A stretch of 64,000 bases of DNA from Dasypus novemcinctus. Its lineage: Eukaryota > Chordata > Mammalia > Cingulata > Dasypodidae. The notes below the pieces were generated by a model. That model made no database searches, was not told where the DNA came from, and saw nothing but the letters and a program-made list of their open reading frames with translations. Position numbers and translations under genes: made by a program. Below, piece after piece: positions 11,411-24,059 of this stretch. Every line of letters begins with the position of its first letter. The stretch's first letter is position 1. Location: the NCBI RefSeq assembly GCF_030445035.2, contig NC_080675.1, positions 62,264,544 to 62,328,543 on the forward strand, in the 5' to 3' direction.

Positions 11411-11869
11411 TGTGGGGTTCCAGTTGGTCCTGGGGCCTGGCTCCCCTTCTCTAATGGAAATACAGCCACAGGACTCAGCTGTCTGCATGCCCCAGGACAC
11501 AAGTTAAAATGTAACAAACCTCCTCACCAGGAAATAATGTACAGATGATATCATAGGCTGTAATTTTCTCTAGGCTGTACAGTTCCTTCCTACAATAGCA
11601 TCACCAGACCCCATTTATGTGCTTCATGTGACCCTAGCAGAAACTCTGTTATTTAATGTCTTTGTTCTAAGACCCTTTATATTGCCCCTCATTTTCCCGC
11701 CTCTTCACTGAGCCCTATCTTTATTCTCGGGACTGCCTCCACGAGGGAGACTCTCTCCTGTCCTTAAGTCCCAATAAATAAAGCTTATAAATAAATAACA
11801 CTGTACCAGGTGTGTTCTTTGATCTTGCAACTGCCCCAACTCGTGCCCTTCAGGAGCTGAGTTGGAACA
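11411..11869 (+). mobile_element. Candidate solo LTR (gammaretrovirus-like)
   Basis: The segment starts TGTGGGGTTCC and ends GTTGGAACA, so it has TG...CA ends with a short imperfect inverted repeat (TGT...TTCC / GGAACA). Near the 3' part it has CCCAATAAATAAAGC, a plausible polyadenylation signal, after CTCTCTCCTGTCC. The flanks (CTAT / AATA) do not form a clean target duplication, so the exact ends remain uncertain. Confidence 0.5.
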
Positions 11870-11934
11870 AATACAAAGTTTAAAGGATTCATAGAGTGAA
11901 CAACTATTTAACTAGTATCTAGAAATGCACTTTG

Positions 11935-12359
11935 GGGATGCGTACTTGGCCCAGTGGTTAGGGCATCCGTCTACCACATGGGAGGTCCGTGGTCCAAACC
12001 CTGGGTCTCCGTGACCCGTGTGGAGCTGGTCCATGCGCAGTGCTGACGGGAGCAAGCAGCGCTGTGCCACATGGGGGTGTCCCCTGCGTAGGGGAGCCCC
12101 CCACACAAGGAGTGTGCCCCGTAAGGAGAGCCGCCAGCGAGAAAGAAAGTGCAGCCTGCCCAGGAATGGTGCCGCACACACGGAGAGCTGACGCAGCAAG
12201 ATGATGCAACAAAAAAAAGAAACACAGATTCTCGTGCGGTTGTTAGCAGACAGGGAGGAGGACTCAGCAAGTGGATGCAGAGAGCAGACAACTGGGGGGA
12301 GAGGGAAGGGGAAAGAAAGAAAGAAAGAAACCTTAAAAAAAAATTCTTAAAAAAAAAAA
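11935..12359 (+). mobile_element. Full-length DAS SINE
   Basis: The head reads GGGATGCGTACTTGGCCCAG and TGGTTAGGGCATCCGTCTAC. Then come the B box region GTCCGTGGTCCAAACCC, the GC-rich body, GAGCTGACGCAGCAAGATG and an A-rich tail with GAAAGAAAGAAAG. It is more diverged than the copies at 20869 and 48038. Confidence 0.85.
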
Positions 12360-12950
12360 TAGAAACATATTTTGCCAGGATTCTAGAAGCCCATTCCCAA
12401 CTACCCCCTCCTTCTTAGAGATAACTACCATTCTGATTCTGTGACATTATCTTCTTTTTCTTTATGGTTTTACTACTTATAGATGCCTCCCTAAATTAGC
12501 AGTCCTTCTTTGAACATTCTTGACTATTAGAAAGTTCATCCAGATAGTAAGGCATGATTCATTTCCTTGAAATTCACTCCTATTAGTACTAGTTTTAACT
12601 CTTGGGATTATAAATAGAAATCTAACATCATTTCCACCTCAACCATTTCTTACATTACATGGTTTCAATCCCATTTCCCCATTCTCTTTGTCCAATTTGT
12701 GTATCTTCTTTGGAAAGTATAGAACACAGTATTCTACATCCTGTTTACCAACTAAGTATAGTGCTGAAATATCCCATCTCTAATTGTAGATTTCAAAACT
12801 ACTTATTGGTGAGGCCAAATCTGTATACTGTACTTACAAGAGACAAAAATACCCAATATAAAACAGGGCCTGGAGCTCAATTTATGGCTATTGAATGAAT
12901 AATGGATGAACTTTTAAGAAATCTCATAAAAATCTGGCATATTAGAAAAT
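12360..12950. other. Intergenic sequence, nothing recognised
   Basis: AT-rich DNA without a supported exon, RNA gene or repeat end. The short plus-strand frame at 12659-12898 has no recognisable similarity. Confidence 0.35.
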
Positions 12951-13487
12951 GGAGGAGGGAACTCCAAGGTTCCATCCTTCCACATAAATAAACTGGCAAA
13001 ATTGTCAGAATCGGCTTTTTTAAGAACTCCAGAATATGGTAATACTTTTACAACAACCAGGAGAATGCTTAATGAAGAAAAAAAAAACTAGAATTTTGGT
13101 AGGAGAGCTCTACAGTGCTTTAATTTACCCTGTCATGATATTCCACTCCCGTTTTGGTAGAAATCTTGGAGATAGCAGCCTGCATTCCTGGTGCAACTTA
13201 CTGCTACCAAGGGGAATAGTAGGGACCTTATTTTTTTAAAATGGTGGTTGTAGGCTTGAACTGACTGGTGGCTCCCAGCTTCCCCAAGGTTGGGGAAACC
13301 TCAGCAGTGGCATTTGTCTAAAGCATTTAAAGGCAAATGTATTAGTTGTTGCCACCTGGGGTAAGGGATAACAGTCTGAATAAAGAGACTGAAAAACCTG
13401 GGAAGGAAGAAGCTTGAGGAGATGCTTGAAGGGTTAAGGGCTAAATAAAAAGCGCCCACATATTCCAAGGAATCTAGAAGCTCACAT

Positions 13488-14150
13488 GTCTACATGTAAC
13501 CAATGGTTAAGAATTAACAAATTATGATTACTAAATCATTATATAGATGCCTTTATATTACCATAGCCAAAGGTTAATATATGAAATTGCTGAAACTTGG
13601 CTAGACTTAGCCTAGACCTGATCTCGTGATGGTCATTCTAAACAGATCTCCCTCCTGTTTATGGTTACTCTGGACTAGTATCACCCTTATATATATTTAC
13701 TATTGTGATGATAATTTTAGATTAACCTTACCTTTGTCTATTGTTATTCCAAAACTTGGTTCACCCTTACGTATTGTGATGGGTGACTACTCCAACCATC
13801 TTCTGTTTAATATACATATGAAACAACCTTGTAAGTGATCTTTGTTCTGTATACCTTTGCCCCATCCTTGTGACTCACCCTGGTTTGGTACCTATCCCCA
13901 TTCTGTTCAGCTCCTTAAATTTTACTAATGAAGGAACTTGTGCCCAGCTTCACCACAATTATTCATTAGCACCCTGATGTTATAAAAATATCAGAATGTC
14001 TGTAGATCCAGGAGGTAGTTTTGGGGGCCAAAAGGCCACTGACCTCTTTTGCTTGCATAAACTCTTTCTCTCTCTGAAACCTCAGTGTTTAGGAAATTGG
14101 TCTTTATGGAGCCTGGGGAGAAAAGATCCCACTTTTGTTCAGTATTATAC
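13488..14150 (+). mobile_element. Possible LTR inside the L1 5' region
   Basis: The 3' part resembles a retroviral LTR end: ATAAACTCTTTCTCTCTCTG, then GAAACCTCAGTGTTTAGGAA and GAGAAAAGATCCCAC, ending in TTCAGTATTATACA. The 5' end is unclear, and a target duplication (perhaps ACATG on both sides) does not give clean TG...CA ends. L1-like sequence continues on both flanks. Confidence 0.4.
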
Positions 14151-14689
14151 ATGCTCAAAATAGACCTGAAAATAGGCCTAAGCTGTCACCTCTGGCTGAT
14201 GTTCATATTCTGTAAATAGGGAAGGGAAGGCTAAGGCAGAGTTTTAAACTGCCTGGCTGATGAAATGCCCTAACAGAAATAATCTGCAAAGACAAGGAGA
14301 CTTTAATTATATTTTATTTTGTTCCAGGTATTTAAGGAAATCCCTGTCAAATTATTAGTGGACTAATAAGCTGATGGAACTGAGACTTCAGTGGCCATAC
14401 ATAGCAGAGAATATAAACTTTACCAAATTAGTTTACAAAAGTCACTGAATAAGCAAATGAAAACAACTCATTACAAGTAGCAACAACAAACCACAGGGAG
14501 AGTGGAAATCTGATTTATAGAGTTACCACATTTTAATATTTAAAACATTCAGTTTCAACAAAATATTATGAGGCATGAAAAGAAGTATGGCCCATTTATA
14601 GGATAAAAAAGAAATTAATATAAACTGTCCATGAGTAAGCTCAGGCATTGGATTCACTAGACAAAGATATTAGATAAACTATCTTAAGT

Positions 14690-15235
14690 ATGCTTGTAGC
14701 AGTTTGTTATGGTTATGAATTCCAAAATGAGATACTGGATTATGTTTGTAATCTGGTCTGTACCTGGGTATGATTAAGTTATGATTAGGGCTTTCATTGG
14801 GCCATGTCATTAGGGCATTGAGTCCCAACCCCTTGCGGGGTTAAGACTCACAGATAAAAGGCATGGCAAAGGACAGAGTTGAGGAGTTTTGATGCTGGAG
14901 TTTTGATGTTGGAGTTTGATGCTTAAGCCTTAAGCTGGAGCCCTGGGAAGTAAGCTCACAGTGTAAAGAGAATCAAGCCCCAGAAAGAGAGGAACCCTGG
15001 GCCCAGAAAGAAGCAAGCCATGGGAAGAGAGGAACCCTGAACTCAGAAAGAAGCAAGACCCTGGAAGGGAGGAACACAGGAAACCTGAACCCTCACAGAT
15101 GTTGGCAGCCGTCTTGCTCCAACGTGTGAAAATAGACTTTAGTGAGGGAAGTAACTTATGCTTTATGGCCTGGTATCCATAAGCTCCTACTCAAATAAAT
15201 ATATTAGCACCTTTTTGGCTGACTAATACAATGCT
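14690..15235 (+). mobile_element. Solo LTR, MaLR-like, with 5-bp target duplication
   Basis: The LTR proper is 14695-15230 (536 bp). It begins TGTAGCAGTTTG, ends GGCTGACTAATACA, and has CAAATAAATA as a possible polyadenylation signal near the end. ATGCT flanks it at 14690-14694 and 15231-15235. The 5-bp duplication and the GTTATGG and GACTAATACA end types fit the MaLR/ERV-L group. A second copy of the same family lies at 29773-30262. It interrupts the long L1. Confidence 0.85.
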
Positions 15236-16660
15236 CAAAGACCTAAAAGAAACCATGGGCAAGAGATAAAGTAAAGCAGGAGAATGATGTCTTATTGAAT
15301 AGAGTTTATCAATAATGACATAGAAATTATAAAAAGTAACCAAATAGAAATTCTGGAATTTAAAAGTGCAGTAACTGAGAACATTAGCTGGATACAAGCT
15401 TAAGGAACAGACGTCCTAGGGTCTAAATTCCAGTGATAATGCATTAAAATATAAAAATGTCCAGGATTCAACAGACGATTACAATACATAAAAAGAAACT
15501 GGAAGTGATAGCTTGGGTAAAGGAAAAGATTAAAGCATTAGAAACCATCAGGAGGAGGCTTAGACATGGGACATTTCAGATAAAGACTTTTATAAAATGG
15601 CCTTAAATATGCTTAAAGAGCTAAAGGAAAACATGGATAAAGAACTAAAGGAAATTGGGAAAATGATAGATGAACACAAAGAAAATAGCAATAGAGCAGT
15701 GGAATCATAAAAAGGAACCAAACAAAGCTGAAAACAACAGTAACAGATATTAAAAATTACCTGGAAGGATTCAATAGCTGATTGGAGCTGGCAGGAGAAA
15801 GAATCAGTGAACTTGAAGGTAAGAGAATTGAAATCATCCAGTCTGAGATGCAGAAAGAAGAATGAAGAAAAGTAAAAAGAGCCTGTGGGACCTGTGGGAC
15901 TCCATCAGGCCTGCCAATATATGCATTGTGAGAGTCACAGAAGGAGATGAAAGAGAAAATGTGGTAGAGAAAATATTAAAAGAACTTCCTACATATAATG
16001 AAAGACATAAATATACTCATTCAAGACACTCAACACACTCCCAACAGGATAAACCCTAATAGACCCATGCTATAACATATTATAGTGAAACTGGTGGATT
16101 CCAAAGATAAAGAGAGAACTCTAAAAGCCACGAGAGAGGCAATACATCATTTACAAAGGATCCTCAATAAGATTAAGTACCAATCTCTCATCAGAAACTT
16201 TGGAGGCAAGAAGGCAGTAGGATGATATATTTAAAGTGCTAAAAGAAAAAGCTGTGAACAAAGAATTCTATACCCTACAAAACTCTTCTTAAAAAATGTA
16301 GAGGAAATTAAGACATTCCCAGGTAAACAAAAGCTAGAGGAGTATATTGCTAGTAGACCTGCATTACAAGAAATACTGAAGGGAGTCTTTCAGGTTGAAA
16401 TTAAAGGACACTAGACAGTAATTTGAAGCCATACAAAGAATTAAAGAACACCAGTATAGATAGCTACATAGATTTATATAAAACAGGTATTATTGTATTT
16501 TTAGTTTGTAATACCTTTTTTTTCCTGTGTGATTTAAAAGATAAATGCTCTATGTTAATTGACACACAATATATAAAAATGTAATTTGTGACTATAACAA
16601 CAGTTATTATATTATGGGGGATATGGAGCTATACAGAAGCTATACAGAAGTTTTTGTATA

Positions 16661-17124
16661 CTATTTGTTGTGAATTGACTGGTATCCTCACCAAAAGACA
16701 GTTCAAGTCCATAGCCCCTAGTACTGAGAATGTGAACCTATTTGTAAATAGAATCTTTGAGGATGCTATTAGTCAAGATGAGACTCAATTGGATTATGGG
16801 GGACCCTAATCCAATATGACTGGTCTACTTAAAAAGAAGAAATTTGGATAGACTAAAGAGAGACAGAAACAAAGATGGCCATGTGATGGAGGTAGAGATT
16901 GAGTTACGCTGCCACAAACTAAGGATATTATAGATTGCTGGTCATGCACTAGAAACCACTGGAGAGGAATGGAACAGATTCTTCCTTTTCAGAAGAAGTA
17001 TGGCTCTGACAACATCTTAATTTCAGAATTCTACTGTCCAGTGTCATGGGACAATAAATTTCTGTTGTTTAAGCCAACTAGTCTGTGGTTCTTTGTTACA
17101 GCAGTCTGGCAAACAGACACTATT
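16661..17124 (+). mobile_element. Solo LTR of MLT1 type (MaLR) with 5-bp target duplication
   Basis: The LTR (16666-17119) begins TGTTGTGAATTG and ends CAAACAGACA. It carries hallmark MLT1 text: CCCTAATCCAATATGACTGG, GGCCATGTGATGGAGGTAGA and AATAAATTTCTGTTGTTTAA. CTATT is duplicated at 16661-16665 and 17120-17124. Removing the LTR and one duplicate restores a continuous L1 reading, which supports the boundaries. Confidence 0.85.
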
Positions 17125-17845
17125 GAAACTATCATTTCAAACTAGGTTGTTATAAATTAGGATGTTAATTGTAATTCCTGGGGTAACCGGTAAGAAATTA
17201 ACTAAAAAAAAAAATACAGTAAAAAAACACAGAATGAAATAAAAATGGTACAACTAGAAAAAAATTAAACACAAAAGAAGGCAGTGACAGAGGAATTGAG
17301 GAACAAAAAAGCTATGACTTATGAATGGATTAAAAAACATGAGTCAAATATATGCTCTCTATAAAAACTCACTTTAGATCCAAAGACAAAAATAGATAGA
17401 AAGTGAAAGAATGGAAATTAAAGCAAAAATTTGTTACAAGAGACAAAGAGGGACATTATATGTTCATAAAGGGTCAATCCATCAGAAAGATATAAAATTG
17501 ATAAACATATAAGCACCCTAACAATGGAGCCCCAACACATATGAAGCAAAATCTGACAGAATTGCAGGGAAAAACAGTTGGTTCTACGATAATAGTTGCA
17601 GACTTCAATACCCCTCTTCAAAGATGAATAGAATGACTAGACAGAATATGAACAAGGAAAGAGAAGACCTGAACAACACTATAAGCCAATTGGGACTAAT
17701 AGACATTTATAGAACACTCTACCCTACAAAAGCAGGATACACATTCTTCTTAAGAGCTCATGGAAGATTTTGCAAAAAAAAGAGCTCATGGAATATTCTT
17801 CAAGATAGATCGTATGTTAGGCCACAAAACAAATCTCAATAAACT

Positions 17846-18041
17846 TTTTAAAAAAGATTTATTTTATTATTTCTCTCCCCTTCCTCCCTGTTGTCTGCTC
17901 TCTGTGTCCATTCACTCTGTGTTCTTCTGCATCTGCTTGCATGGTCAGGCGGCACCAAGAAACTGCATCTCTTTTTTGTTGCATAATCTTGCTGCATCAG
18001 CTCTCCATGTGTGCAGTGCCACTCCTGGGCGGGCTGCACTA
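17846..18041 (-). mobile_element. DAS SINE, 5'-truncated
   Basis: On the minus strand only the 3' part is present: from AGTGCAGCCCGCCCAGGAGT, through the CACACATGGAGAGC text and GAACACAGAGTGAATGGAC, to the A-rich AATAAATCTTT-type tail. The tRNA-like head is missing, as is common for incomplete reverse transcription. L1 sequence flanks both sides. Confidence 0.75.
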
Positions 18042-18059
18042 AGACTGAAATCATATAAT

Positions 18060-18515
18060 GTATCAGTATTAGTCAGGGTTCCCTAGGAAAACAACAGACA
18101 GGAGTTATCTGTAACTACTGAGATTTTTGTAAGAATTGTCTCATGCGACTGTGGGGATGCACAAGTCCAAATTCCATATGGCAGGCTGTTAGCCAGGAAG
18201 TCCAATGAAGGTGCTCAATGAATTCTGTAGAAGAAACTGGCTGGCTGAAGAGATGGAAATTTTCTCTTTTGACTGCTGAAATCATCACTTCTCTTTTTAA
18301 AGCCTTTAACTGACTGGATGAGACATCTCTCATTGATGAAGGCAATCTCCTCAGTTGATTGTAGATGTAATCAGTCATAGAAGCCATCATTGTACTGATT
18401 ATTTAAGGCCATGAAATGTCCTCACAGTAATAATCTGGCCATATTTTGCATAACCAAAAAAATTGTACACTAAAATCTGGCCAAGTTGACACATGAAACT
18501 AAACATCACAGTATC
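18060..18515 (+). mobile_element. Solo LTR, ERV-L (MLT2-like), with 5-bp target duplication
   Basis: The LTR (18065-18510) starts AGTATTAGTCAGGGTTCCCT, a mutated form of the usual TGTATTAGTCAGGG start, and ends CCAAGTTGACACATGAAAC with ACATCACA. GTATC is duplicated at 18060-18064 and 18511-18515. The host L1 reads through when the insert is removed. Confidence 0.8.
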
Positions 18516-18924
18516 TTTTCCAATGACGGTGGAATGAAACTAGAAAGTAATAACATTAAAAAATCTAGAGAATTTATGTAGAAATTAAACATCACACTTC
18601 TAGTAACCAACTATAGAAACGATCCTTCAAAGTATAGTCTTTAAACATCACACTTTTAAACAATTAATAGATCAAGGAAGAAATCCCAACTGCATTAGAA
18701 AATACTTTGAGACGAACGAAAGTGAAAACACAACATACTTAAATCTATGAGAGACAGCAAAAATAGTACTCAGAGGAAAATTTATAGCTGAAACATTTAC
18801 ATAAATATTTAGAAGAAGAAAGAGCTCAAATAAATAACCCAACTTTCTATGTAAGGGAACTAGAAAAAGTAGACCAAACAAAAACCAAAGCAAGTGGAAG
18901 AAATAAATAATTTTTTAAAAATTT

Positions 18925-19355
18925 GGGGAAGCAGACTTGGCCAAATGGATAGGGCGTCTGCCTACTACATGGGAGGTCTGCGGTTCAAACCCCCGGCCTC
19001 CTTGACCCATGTGGAGCTGGCCCATGCACAGTGCTGATGCATGCAAGGAGTGTCGTGCCACACTAGGGGTGCCCCCCTCACAAGGAAGCCCCACGCGCAA
19101 GGAGTGCACGCCGTAAAGAGAGCCGCCCAGCGTGAAAGAAAGTGCAGCCTGCCCAAGAATGGCATTGCACACACGGAGAGCTGACACAAGAAGATGATGC
19201 AACAAAAAGAAACACAGATTCCCAGTGCTGCTGATAAGGATAGAAGTGGTCACAGAAGAACACACAGCGAATGGACACAGAGAGAAGACAATTGGGGGGG
19301 GGGGTGGCCGAGAAGGGGAGAGAAATAAAAATAAATAAATAAATCTTTAAAAAAA
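18925..19355 (+). mobile_element. Full-length DAS SINE
   Basis: The head is GGGGAAGCAGACTTGGCC with the B box GGTTCAAACCCC. The body has GCAAGGAGTGCACGCCG, and the tail is AGAAATAAAAATAAATAAAT followed by CTTTAA. A simple G-run (about 19295-19304) lies in the tail region. It is inserted in L1 ORF2-like sequence. Confidence 0.85.
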
Positions 19356-20854
19356 TTTTGAGCAGAAATAAAATAGGAAATAGAGAAACAATAGAGAGAA
19401 CTAATGAAACCAAATGTTGATCCTTTGAAAGATTAACAAAATTGACAAAACTTGAGCTAGATTGTCCAAGAATGAGAGGAGAGAGAAAGGGTAAGAGAGA
19501 CAAGACTCAATTGCTAAAATAAGAAGTGAAAGGGCAGACATTACTGTTGAGCTTAGAGAAATAAAAAGAATTATAATATTATGAACATGACTATATGAAA
19601 AAATTAGATTACCTTTATGAAATGGACAAATTCCTAGAAACACAAAAACTACCAAAACTGATTCAAGAAGAAAGAGAAAATTTGAATAGACCTATAACAA
19701 GTAAAAAGAACTGCAATTAGTAATTTAAAAAACCTCCCAGCAAAGAAAGGTCCAGATGGTGAATTCTACCAAACATTTAAAAAATATTTAACACCAATCC
19801 TTCTTAAACTCTTGCAAAAAAATAGAAGAGGGAACACTTCCTAACACATTCTATGAGGCCAGCATTATCCTGATACCAAAGTCAGACAAAGATAACACAA
19901 GAAATGAAAACTAAAGACAAATATTCCCTAAAAGTACAGATACAAAAATCCTCAACAAAATAATAGCAAACTGCATCCAGCAGCATATTAAACATATGAT
20001 ACACCATGACAAGGGAGATTTATCCCAGGAATGCAGGGGTGTTACAGCATACAAAAATAAATTAATGTAATACACATTAAAAGAATGAAGGGGAAAAAAA
20101 CAGATGACCATTTCAATTGATGTAGAAAACTCATTTGATGAACTCCAACAGGCTTTTATGACAAAATTACTCAACAGACTGTGAAAGGAAGGGAACCTCC
20201 TTAACAGGATAAAAGGTGTTTATGAAAAATTCACAGCTAACATCATACTTAAAGGTGAAAGACTTAAAGCTTTCCTCTTAAGATTAGAAACAAGACAAAG
20301 ATTCTTCCTTTTACCACTGCTATTCAACATTTTACTGGAGTTCTAGTCCCAGAGCAATTAGGTAAGAAAAAGAAATAAAAGGTATCCAAGTAGGAAGGAA
20401 GAAGTAATTTTTTTTGTTTGTATATAACAAGATTATATTTAGAAAACCCTAAAGTATCCACAAAAATGCTTATTAGAGCTAATAAGTGAACTTAGTCAAG
20501 TTGCAGGCATAAGATCAACATCCAAAAAACAGCTGTAGATCTGTATGCCAGCAATGAACAATGTTAAAAGAAAATTAAGAGTACAATTCCATGTGTAATA
20601 GCAACAAAAATAATAAAATACTTAAGAATAAATTTATCCAAGGAGGTATATGACTTGTACACTGAAAACTATAAAACAATGATGAAAAAAGAATTAAAGA
20701 CCTAAATAAATGACAAGACATCCTATGTTCATGGATTGGAAAACTTAATCTTGTTAAGATGGCAAGAATGACTTACAGATTCAATGCAATCTGTATCAAA
20801 ATTGTAACTATATCTATTTTTCTTCAGCAACAAAGTCAGTCCTCAAATTCATAT

Positions 20855-21251
20855 AGAACTCCAAGGATGGGAAACGGACTTTGGCCCAGTGGTTAGGGCC
20901 TCCGTCTACCACACGGGAGGTCTGCGGTTCAAACCCCGGGCCTCCTTGACCCGTGTGGAGCTGGCCATGCGCAGTGCTGATGCGCGCAAGGAGTGCCGTG
21001 CCACGCAAAGGTGTCCCCCGCGTGAGAGCCCCACGCGCAAGGAGTGCGCCGGTGAGGAAAGCCGCCCAGCGTGAAAAGAAAGAGCAGCCTGCCTAGGAAT
21101 GGCGCCGCCCACACTTCCCGTGCCGCTGACGACAACAGAAGCGGACAAAGAAACAAGACGCAGCAAATAGACACCAAGAACAGACAACCAGGGGAGGGGG
21201 GGAAATTAAATAAATAAATAAATCTTTAAAAAAAAAAAAGAACTCCAAGGA
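20855..21251 (+). mobile_element. Young full-length DAS SINE with 13-bp target duplication
   Basis: The element itself is 20869-21238. It is flanked by AGAACTCCAAGGA at 20855-20867 and 21239-21251, a perfect 13-bp duplication typical of L1-driven insertion. It has an intact head, B box GGTTCAAACCCC and poly(A). It shares with the copy at 48038 the loss of one C (GAGCTGGCCATGCGC) and the CACTTCCCGTGCCGCTGACG text, so the two belong to one recent subfamily. Confidence 0.9.
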
Positions 21252-21736
21252 ACCCTGAATAGCCAAAACAATGTTGAAAAGGAATAAAGTTCGAGGACTT
21301 CCCCTTCCCAATTTTAAGACTTTCTACAATGTTACAGTGATTAAAATTGTCGTATAACTATAAGGATAAATATATATTTCAATGGAATAGAATTGAGGGT
21401 ACAGACATAAATCCTCACATTTACAGTCAATTCATTTTCAATAAGCATTCCACAACCATTCAATGGGAGAAGGAAAAATCTCAACAAATGGTGCTGAGAC
21501 AAATGGATATACACATATACACCACATATAAAAATGAACTCAAAATAGATGAAAGAACTAAATATATGAATTAAAACCATAAAAATCTTAGATGAAAACA
21601 TGGGAGTTAATCTTCATAACTTTGGATTTGGCAATGGCTTCTTACATATGACACTAGAAACACAAGAAAGGAAAGAAAAATAAAATATAAATTGGACTTC
21701 ATCAAAATTAAAATTTTTCATGCATCAAAGGACAGT

Positions 21737-22350
21737 GTCTTAATTTCATATTTCCAAACAAATACCGTACAATGGAATGACTTAGTAACAGGAATTAATT
21801 GGTTTATGGTTTCAGAGGCTAGAATGCTTCCTTCTTCCTGAGGTTGGTTATCATCTGACTGACTGACAAATTTGGGGGTTCCTTGGCTTTACTGTCACAT
21901 GGTGTTTTAGTTTCTCCAGCTGTTAAAACAAATGCCACACAATGGGTTGACTTAAACAATGGGTATTTATTGGCTCACATGTTGAGGCTAGGAGAAGTCC
22001 AAAATTGAGATGTTCAGCAGGGGCTTACTTTCTCCCCGAAGCCTGAGGTATTCTAGGGCTGGCTACCAGTGACCCTTTGTCTTTGGCTTTTCTGCCACAT
22101 GGAGGCATCTTCTTTCTCTTCTGGTTCAGTTGACTTATAGCTTCTGGCTGCTTCCTATGGCTTCTCCTACTATGTTGAATTTATTTTGTTTATTGGATTA
22201 AGGCCCACCTTCATTCAGTTTAAGCACAACTTAACTAATAACATCTTCATAGGTCCTATTTACAGATGGGTTCACATCCACAGGACCAGGAGTTGATACT
22301 TGGATATCCTTTTGTGGGGGACAAGATTCAATCCCCAATAAACTATCAAG
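21737..22350 (+). mobile_element. Two adjoining LTR-like repeats, family unassigned
   Basis: The first piece, 21737-21902, starts TGTCTTAATTTCATATTTCC. The second starts at 21903 with TGTTTTAGTTTCTCCAGC, continues with AACAATGGGTATTTATTGGC, and runs to about 22350, ending near GGGGGACAAGATTCAATCCC. L1 sequence is interrupted here. I cannot resolve a target duplication or name the family. Confidence 0.45.
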
Positions 22351-23935
22351 AAAGTAAAAAAGACAATCCACAGACTAGAAGAAAATATTTGCAAATCATA
22401 TATCTGTTAAGGGTGTAGTATCTAGAATATATAAAGCACTCTTATAACTCAACAATAAAAAGACAACCCAATTACAAAATGGGCAAAGAACTTGAATAGA
22501 TATTCTCCAAAGAAGATATCTAAAAGGCCAATAAGCACATGAAAAGTTGCTAAGCACCGTTAGTCATTAGGGAAATGCAAATCAGACTACAATGGTAAAC
22601 TACTTAATACTCATTAGGATGGGTATAATAATTTGAAAATAATTGCTGGCAAGATGTAGAAAAATTGGAAGCCTCACATATTGCTGGTGGGGATTTAAAA
22701 TGGAACAGTTCCTTTGGAAAACAGTATGGTAGTTCCTCAAATAGCTAACCACAGAATTAACATATGATTCAGTAATTCCACTCCTAGGTGTACCCAAAAG
22801 CACTGAAAACAAGTGCTCAAAGAAAAAACTTGTACATGCATGTTTATAGCATCATTATTCACAATAGCCTGAATGTGGAAACAACCCAAATGTCCATTAT
22901 CTGATGACTGGTTAGACAAAATATAGTATATTCATTCAATGAAATATTATTCATCCATAAAAAATTAATGAAGTACTGATATCTACTAAAACATGAATAA
23001 ACCTCAAAACATTATGCTAATTGAAGGAGCCAGACCCAAAAGGTCACATATTGTATAGTCCCATTTATATGAAATATCCAGAATAGGTAAATCCATACAG
23101 ACAGAGGACAGATTACATTTTGCCAAGGGCTAAATGAAGGAGAGAATGGGATGTGATTGCTTAATGTGTAATGGGTTTCCTATTGCTGAGATGAATATGT
23201 TATGGGACCTCGATGGTGGAGGAGGGTTGCACAAATATTGTGAATATACTATTAATAAAAGCCACTGAATTGTATACTTCACAATGGTCAAAATGGTGAG
23301 ATTTATGTTAAGTGAATTTTACCTCAACCTAAAAAAATTCTGGCAGACTATACCTAGGACATTTTCCTGAGTTGTGTGGGAAATGAGTTTAATAAATAAT
23401 ATCTTGTTTTGAATGAATGTAGGTTGGTTCCTAGTGATCACCACTTCATCTTCAGTGTAGCTATGGCCTCTTTCATCTTGGCTGGCTATTAAAAATACAG
23501 ATACCTTGAACCGCATTAATGAATGAATCAGTTTCCAGAGTGTTGCCAGAATTTGCTTTTAATTAGCTCTCCAGCAATTGTTATGAACATTAAGGTTTGT
23601 GAACCACAGCTCTAGGTGTCTATAAATCACCCATTAATAATCTCTTCTAAAATTTGCTTTGGACAAATGTCAGTAGACCTGTCTATACTTCGAGATATTC
23701 ACTTTTGCCTTTTCTTTGATAATGAGATTATTTACTCATCTTCTGGCACCTCTTTTTTTTTTTTTTTTTCTTTTCTCCAGAAGTCCTCAACTATCCTTGG
23801 TTCAGGATTTTCTCAAAATAGAGGAATGATTTTAAAAAAATAGAAACAATAAAATTCATTAGTAAATGAAGAGTCCTTGTAACCGTTACACTTTTCTTGA
23901 TCTACCCTTCTTCCTTATGCATGCTTTTGCATTTC

Positions 23936-24020
23936 TTTTTTTTTTGTTGAAGATACCGGGACTGAACCCTGGACCTCTTACATGGAAGGCAGGCGCTCAA
24001 CCACTGAGCTACACCTGCCT
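23936..24020 (-). mobile_element. Short tRNA-derived SINE (head only)
   Basis: On the minus strand: AGGCAGGTGTAGCTCAGTGG, then GGTTGAGCGCCTGCC, a B-box-like AGGGTTCAGTCCC, and an A-rich tail. This is the short DAS class. Confidence 0.7.
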
Positions 24021-24059
24021 TTTACTTTTGAAGCTCATTTTCCTTGACAGACAAGGCAG

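Larger units (their letters stand above)
12950..23335 (+). mobile_element. Long composite L1 LINE, broken by later insertions
   Basis: A single + strand order can be followed. First comes 5'UTR-like text (12950-13480; 14160-14690), then ORF1-like sequence (15236-16430). ORF2 runs from about 17150 (endonuclease) through 18516-18920, 19360-20860 (reverse transcriptase) and 21245-21735 into 22350-23000. The end is a typical L1 3' end near 23270-23335 (AATTGTATACTTCACAATGG). Stops and frameshifts occur throughout, so it is inactive. Insertions include solo LTRs at 14695, 16666, 18065 and 21903 and DAS SINEs at 17846, 18925 and 20869. A partial second L1 copy may be mixed into the ORF1 zone (15231-15540). 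Confidence 0.7.
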
